NCBI GenBank assembly: GCA_902797455.1
Contig: CADBTE010000367.1
Coordinates: 1-15,061 of the forward strand
Length of the DNA stretch: 15,061 bases
Direction of reading: 5' to 3'
From: an uncultured Planctomycetota bacterium
Lineage (GTDB): Bacteria > Planctomycetota > Planctomycetia > Pirellulales > Thermoguttaceae
Made by a program: the position numbers and the translations under genes. Within the stretch, counting starts at the first letter, position 1. The number at the start of each line of letters is the position of its first letter. Below the pieces are notes generated by a model. That model saw only the letters and a program-made list of their open reading frames with translations, searched no databases and was not told the origin of the DNA. This document shows, in pieces, positions 11,873 through 15,061 of this stretch.

Positions 11873-13525
11873 TTATTTATCCCAGACCAGACACTGACCG
11901 TCGCTTTCCAGGCGGGCGCGAAGGGTCTCGTACGGCAGATCCTGCGGGGCGCAGCCGGCCTCGATCGACAAAACCGCGGCGGTCGCGGCCGATTGACTCA
12001 AGATCATAAAGACCGGTTCCATTCGGATCGAGCCGTAGGCGATGTGCGTCGTACTGACGGTCACCGGATCGAGGAGGTTCGCGCATTCGGCCTTCTTCGG
12101 AAGGATGGCGCCATAGTCGATCGGATACGGTTGGGACAGTCCCACCTCGACATCCCCTTCGTTGCGGACGGTCGCCCGGCCGTCTTCGGTGCGGGCGACA
12201 TAGCGCTGGGTGTTGTGCGAGTCCATCTGGTACGACCCCATCCCGATCGGACGCGGGGTTTCGGTCTTTAGCTGAAGATGGTTCTGCGTGACGACAAAAT
12301 CGCCCACCATACGGCGTGACTCGCGAATGTACATCTGCCACGACCAGCTGCCATTGTCTTGAAACTCATCGCGGGCGCGTCCCCATTTCTGGAATACCTG
12401 GCGGATCTGCTCGGGAACACGCTCGTGGTTGGCCAAGGTCCAGAAGAGTCCCTGATGCCACCGCAGATGTTCCTGGTAAATTTCGGCGCGGCGCTGGTAG
12501 CTCGCGTCGGGGTAGTCGTAGTTTTGGCCGATAAAGTCGGTCGAGACCGCGAAGTTGTTGTTCGAGTCGGTCTTGCGGTTCGGCATTCTGGAGAAGGTCG
12601 TGAATTCTGTCTGTCCCGCCTCGATCGAACGGAACAGAAGCTCATACTGCAGCTCGTCGTATCCTTGTGGTTTTTCCCAGTCGAGCCGGTTTTCAGGCAG
12701 ATCGGTCATACAGACCCGCAGGTTATACGCCTGAACGAGCTTGTCGGCCGATCCGTCGGGGCCGTTGATTTCGGGATGCACGCCGGGCAGCAGGCCGCTT
12801 TCGGGGTTCCCCCGCTCGATATACGGGTCGACGAACCCCGCGAACTGGTGGTAGCGCGACATCCCTACCTGGACGCCGTTGAGCGTCTCGCCGTAGGCGT
12901 CGTTCGACTCGCGGCCGACGGTGTAGGTCACCCCGGCGGCCGCCATTAAGTCTCCCTCGTAGGTCGCGTCGATGAACATCCGGCCACGGAAGGTTTTTCC
13001 GGAAAGCGTGGTGATCGACTCAATCAGATTCCCTTGTTTTTCCACCCCGTTTTCACGATCGAGCCGCTCTTCGCGGAGCACTTCGATATGGTGCTCTTGG
13101 ACGATTGACTCAAAGACCCCCTCGGCGGCACTCGGCTCGAAGACCCACATCGTCTGGGTTGTGTTGTTGATTCCACGTCCCCCCTGCCCTTCCATTGCTT
13201 CGGGCTTCGGCTCAAACGTCCAGGCGTCATCGGCCTGATAATGCTGCCAGAGGCGGTGATAAAACCCCTTGGCCAACCCCCCGATGGCGTCTTGCTTTCC
13301 CGAGTCGGTCGCGCCGAGCCCGCCGCTAGACAGACCCCCAAGGTGTTTATCGGGGGAGACGACGATGACGCTTTTCCCCATCAGCGCGGTCTGCTGCGCG
13401 GCGATGACCGCCGCGCTGGTCCCTCCGTAGACGACGACGTCATAAACCTTCTCTTCCGCCGTGAGAGGACAGGCAAGCGACAGGATAAAAAACGACACAA
13501 CAGTCAGGGGAATCAAATGTCTCAT
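11873..13525 (-). CDS. Exported FAD-dependent oxidoreductase (FAD_oxidored)
   Basis: A 550-residue protein of the FAD_oxidored family (often annotated xanthan-lyase-like). A signal peptide covers about 1-23 (MRHLIPLTVVSFFILSLACP then L-T-A, probable signal peptidase I site). The FAD-binding motif is YDVVVYGGTSAAVIAA (28-43), followed by the family hallmarks HLGGLSSGGLGATD (61-74) and FIDATYEGDLMAAAGV (184-199); a C-terminal IRMEPVFMILSQSAATAA also fits. I place the start at the ATG 13525, which directly precedes the signal peptide and has GAGGA (13536-13540 complement) ten bases upstream; an in-frame ATG 17 codons earlier would put a charged stretch before the signal. In planctomycetes and Bacteroidota such proteins sit in carbohydrate-utilisation regions and are assumed to oxidise sugars or sugar-derived compounds. 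It leads a probable two-gene unit with the GHL10-like gene. The reaction is not established. Confidence 0.88.
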   Translation of the reverse strand: MRHLIPLTVVSFFILSLACPLTAEEKVYDVVVYGGTSAAVIAAQQTALMGKSVIVVSPDKHLGGLSSGGLGATDSGKQDAIGGLAKGFYHRLWQHYQADDAWTFEPKPEAMEGQGGRGINNTTQTMWVFEPSAAEGVFESIVQEHHIEVLREERLDRENGVEKQGNLIESITTLSGKTFRGRMFIDATYEGDLMAAAGVTYTVGRESNDAYGETLNGVQVGMSRYHQFAGFVDPYIERGNPESGLLPGVHPEINGPDGSADKLVQAYNLRVCMTDLPENRLDWEKPQGYDELQYELLFRSIEAGQTEFTTFSRMPNRKTDSNNNFAVSTDFIGQNYDYPDASYQRRAEIYQEHLRWHQGLFWTLANHERVPEQIRQVFQKWGRARDEFQDNGSWSWQMYIRESRRMVGDFVVTQNHLQLKTETPRPIGMGSYQMDSHNTQRYVARTEDGRATVRNEGDVEVGLSQPYPIDYGAILPKKAECANLLDPVTVSTTHIAYGSIRMEPVFMILSQSAATAAVLSIEAGCAPQDLPYETLRARLESDGQCLVWDK

Positions 13526-13603
13526 CTGTGTTTTTTCCTCATGGGGTTTACTCTGGCGAACAAAATCGGTGTCCATAGAACAATCATAAACGAAAAGACA
13601 AGG

Positions 13604-13653
13604 AAAAAAAACAGGGAAGAGAATCGATTCTTCACATCGATCCTCTTCCCTGT
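13604..13653 (-). terminator. Intrinsic terminator of leuS
   Basis: ACAGGGAAGAG (13611-13621) pairs with its complement (13643-13653); after one A/C mismatch ATCGAT pairs with ATCGAT around a seven-base loop. On the minus strand the stem runs straight into eight U residues (13604-13611 region) and TTCC. It begins 25 bases past the leuS stop and separates leuS from the FAD oxidoreductase gene, whose promoter must therefore lie within about 13526-13603. Confidence 0.9.
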
Positions 13654-13678
13654 CTTTTCGTGGGGGAGTGACGAGGGG

Positions 13679-15061
13679 TTACTTCACCACAAAGTTGATC
13701 ATCTTTCCCGGGATAACGATCTTCTTGACGATGGTCTTCCCCTCAATCCAGGGCTGAACCCGAGGGTCGGCCAGCGCCGCTGCTTCGGCCTCCTGTGAAG
13801 CGGCCGAGGTGGGAACCTCAATCTTGGCGCGGAGCTTTCCGTTGATCTGAACCGGGACGGTGATGGTCTCGGTCACCAGAAGAGACGCCTCGGCGACCGG
13901 CCACTTTTCGTAGGCCAAACTCTGGCCGTGCCCCAGCAGCCGCCACAGTTCCTCGGCGATATGCGGCGCGAAGGGGGACAGCAAAAGGACAAACTTCTCC
14001 ATCGCCGCCTTGGGTCGGACGGCCTCTTTCGAGAAGACGTTGACGAACTCCATCATGCGGGCGATCGCCGTATTGAACGAGAGATGCTCAATATCTTCGG
14101 TGACGGCGAGAATCGTCTTATGGAGCACACGATTCTGCTCTTTGGTCGGCTCGACGTCGGCGATCGATTCGTGGAGCGCCAGGTCGTCGCCGGCGCTGAC
14201 GATCATCCTCCAGACACGACCGAGGAAGTTATTGACACCGCTGACCCCCTCGGCGCTCCAAGGTTTGACCGCCTCAAGCGGCCCCATAAACATCTCGTAC
14301 AGGCGCAGAGAATCGGCGCCGTACTGATTGACCACGTCGTCAGGATTGACGACGTTTCCTCGGCTTTTGGACATCTTATAACTGCGTCCGTCGGCCTCTT
14401 TTTCGCCGAGGATCATCCCCTGGTTGACCAGCTTGTGGAACGGTTCGGCGGTGCTGACATACCCCCGGTCGAAGAGAATCTTGTGCCAGAACCGGGCATA
14501 GAGCAGGTGAAGCACGGCGTGTTCGGCGCCGCCGATGTACAGATCAACCGGCATCCAGGACTTTTCGATTTCCGGGTCGATCATCGCCTCGGTATTGCGC
14601 GGATCGAGATAGCGGAGATAGTACCAGCAGGAACCGGCCCACTGCGGCATTGTATTGGTTTCGCGCTTGTAGCGTTTCCCGTTGCGCTCGAGATAGAGCC
14701 ACTGGTCAGGGGCCTTTTCCAGCGGAGGCTCGGGGGAATGGTGATGAGCGTCAAACGTCATCCCGACAGGGAGATCCAGCGGCAGCTCCGAAGGATCGAG
14801 CGCAAGGATCGCGCCGGTCGGCTGACCGTCGTCTCCCAGTTCACGCAGCAGCGGGAACGGCTCGCCCCAGAAATGCTGGCGCGAGAAGAGCCAGTCTCGC
14901 AGCTTGTAGTTGACCGTCCGCTTTCCCAGCCCCGCGGCAGCCAGGTCGGCGCTGATTTTCTCTTTAAACTCGGGGGTCGGCAAGCCGTTGTAATCACCGC
15001 TGTTCACCGCGATTCCGTGCTCGGTCATCGCTTCACTGTCGAGGTCGATCGGGTGACCGTC
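13679..15061 (-). CDS. leuS: Leucyl-tRNA synthetase, C-terminal part (leuS)
   Basis: This is the C-terminal 460 residues of the class I synthetase that charges tRNA-Leu; the reading frame stays open to the right edge (the codons before the first visible Met read D-G-H-P-I-D-L-D-S-E-A), so the gene is cut by the window. Visible hallmarks are RQHFWGEPFPLL, the catalytic-core segment PQWAGSCWYYLRYLDP, VDLYIGGAEHAVLHLLYARFW, and the ATP-binding loop KMSKSRGNVVNPDD (KMSKS at 14363-14377). The anticodon-binding and C-terminal domains (FAPHIAEELW, then VPVQINGKLR) follow and the protein ends INFVVK. The HIGH motif and most of the editing domain lie outside. The Met at 15028 is internal, not the start. 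The gene is essential and of standard bacterial type. An intrinsic terminator follows. Confidence 0.97.
   Translation of the reverse strand, partial: DGHPIDLDSEAMTEHGIAVNSGDYNGLPTPEFKEKISADLAAAGLGKRTVNYKLRDWLFSRQHFWGEPFPLLRELGDDGQPTGAILALDPSELPLDLPVGMTFDAHHHSPEPPLEKAPDQWLYLERNGKRYKRETNTMPQWAGSCWYYLRYLDPRNTEAMIDPEIEKSWMPVDLYIGGAEHAVLHLLYARFWHKILFDRGYVSTAEPFHKLVNQGMILGEKEADGRSYKMSKSRGNVVNPDDVVNQYGADSLRLYEMFMGPLEAVKPWSAEGVSGVNNFLGRVWRMIVSAGDDLALHESIADVEPTKEQNRVLHKTILAVTEDIEHLSFNTAIARMMEFVNVFSKEAVRPKAAMEKFVLLLSPFAPHIAEELWRLLGHGQSLAYEKWPVAEASLLVTETITVPVQINGKLRAKIEVPTSAASQEAEAAALADPRVQPWIEGKTIVKKIVIPGKMINFVVK

Noticed and set aside
13526..13576. Upstream in-frame start for the FAD oxidoreductase
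   Set aside because: It would add a charged 17-residue extension before a normal signal peptide and has no better ribosome-binding site than the chosen ATG.

Overview
The window is GC-rich and almost fully coding. Its gene set points to a heterotrophic, sugar-degrading bacterium of the Planctomycetota or a neighbouring PVC lineage (Lentisphaerota or Kiritimatiellota). The reasons are a Tat-exported Gfo/Idh/MocA dehydrogenase, a secreted FAD-dependent oxidoreductase of the FAD_oxidored (xanthan-lyase-like) type, a secreted GHL10-type TIM-barrel protein, a rhamnose isomerase and a tiny GC-A-S-T-K-type lipoprotein. The lineage is an inference from family content; no rRNA or single-lineage marker is present.

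Layout. Bases 87-1407 hold a minus-strand L-rhamnose isomerase (rhaA) followed by a strong hairpin. Its 200-base upstream region is shared with a divergent plus-strand gene for a 54-residue lipoprotein (1608-1772). That region holds a 15-bp near-perfect palindrome, a candidate operator. A DusB-like tRNA-dihydrouridine synthase (1895-2935, minus) converges on the lipoprotein gene.

Bases 3158-8938 form a plus-strand membrane block. It contains a sigma70-like promoter, a short NfeD protein, an SPFH/stomatin protein (QmcA-like), a 15-bp perfect hairpin, a large multi-pass membrane protein resembling the DUF2868 family, and a GTPase resembling the DUF3482 family with a glycine-zipper segment. NfeD with SPFH is a well-known pair that organises membrane microdomains. 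DUF2868 with DUF3482-type GTPase is a second known but functionally unexplained pair. Their stacking here is the most interesting arrangement in the window. The block ends in a clear bidirectional intrinsic terminator.

Bases 9069-13525 (minus) carry three exported proteins of carbohydrate metabolism: a FAD oxidoreductase, then the GHL10-like protein 49 bases downstream, then, after a 292-base gap with hairpins, the Tat-dependent Gfo/Idh/MocA protein. A minus-strand intrinsic terminator separates them from the C-terminal half of leucyl-tRNA synthetase (leuS), which runs off the right edge.

No mobile element, CRISPR array, rRNA or tRNA gene was seen. Functions are assigned from motifs read by eye, without database searches.
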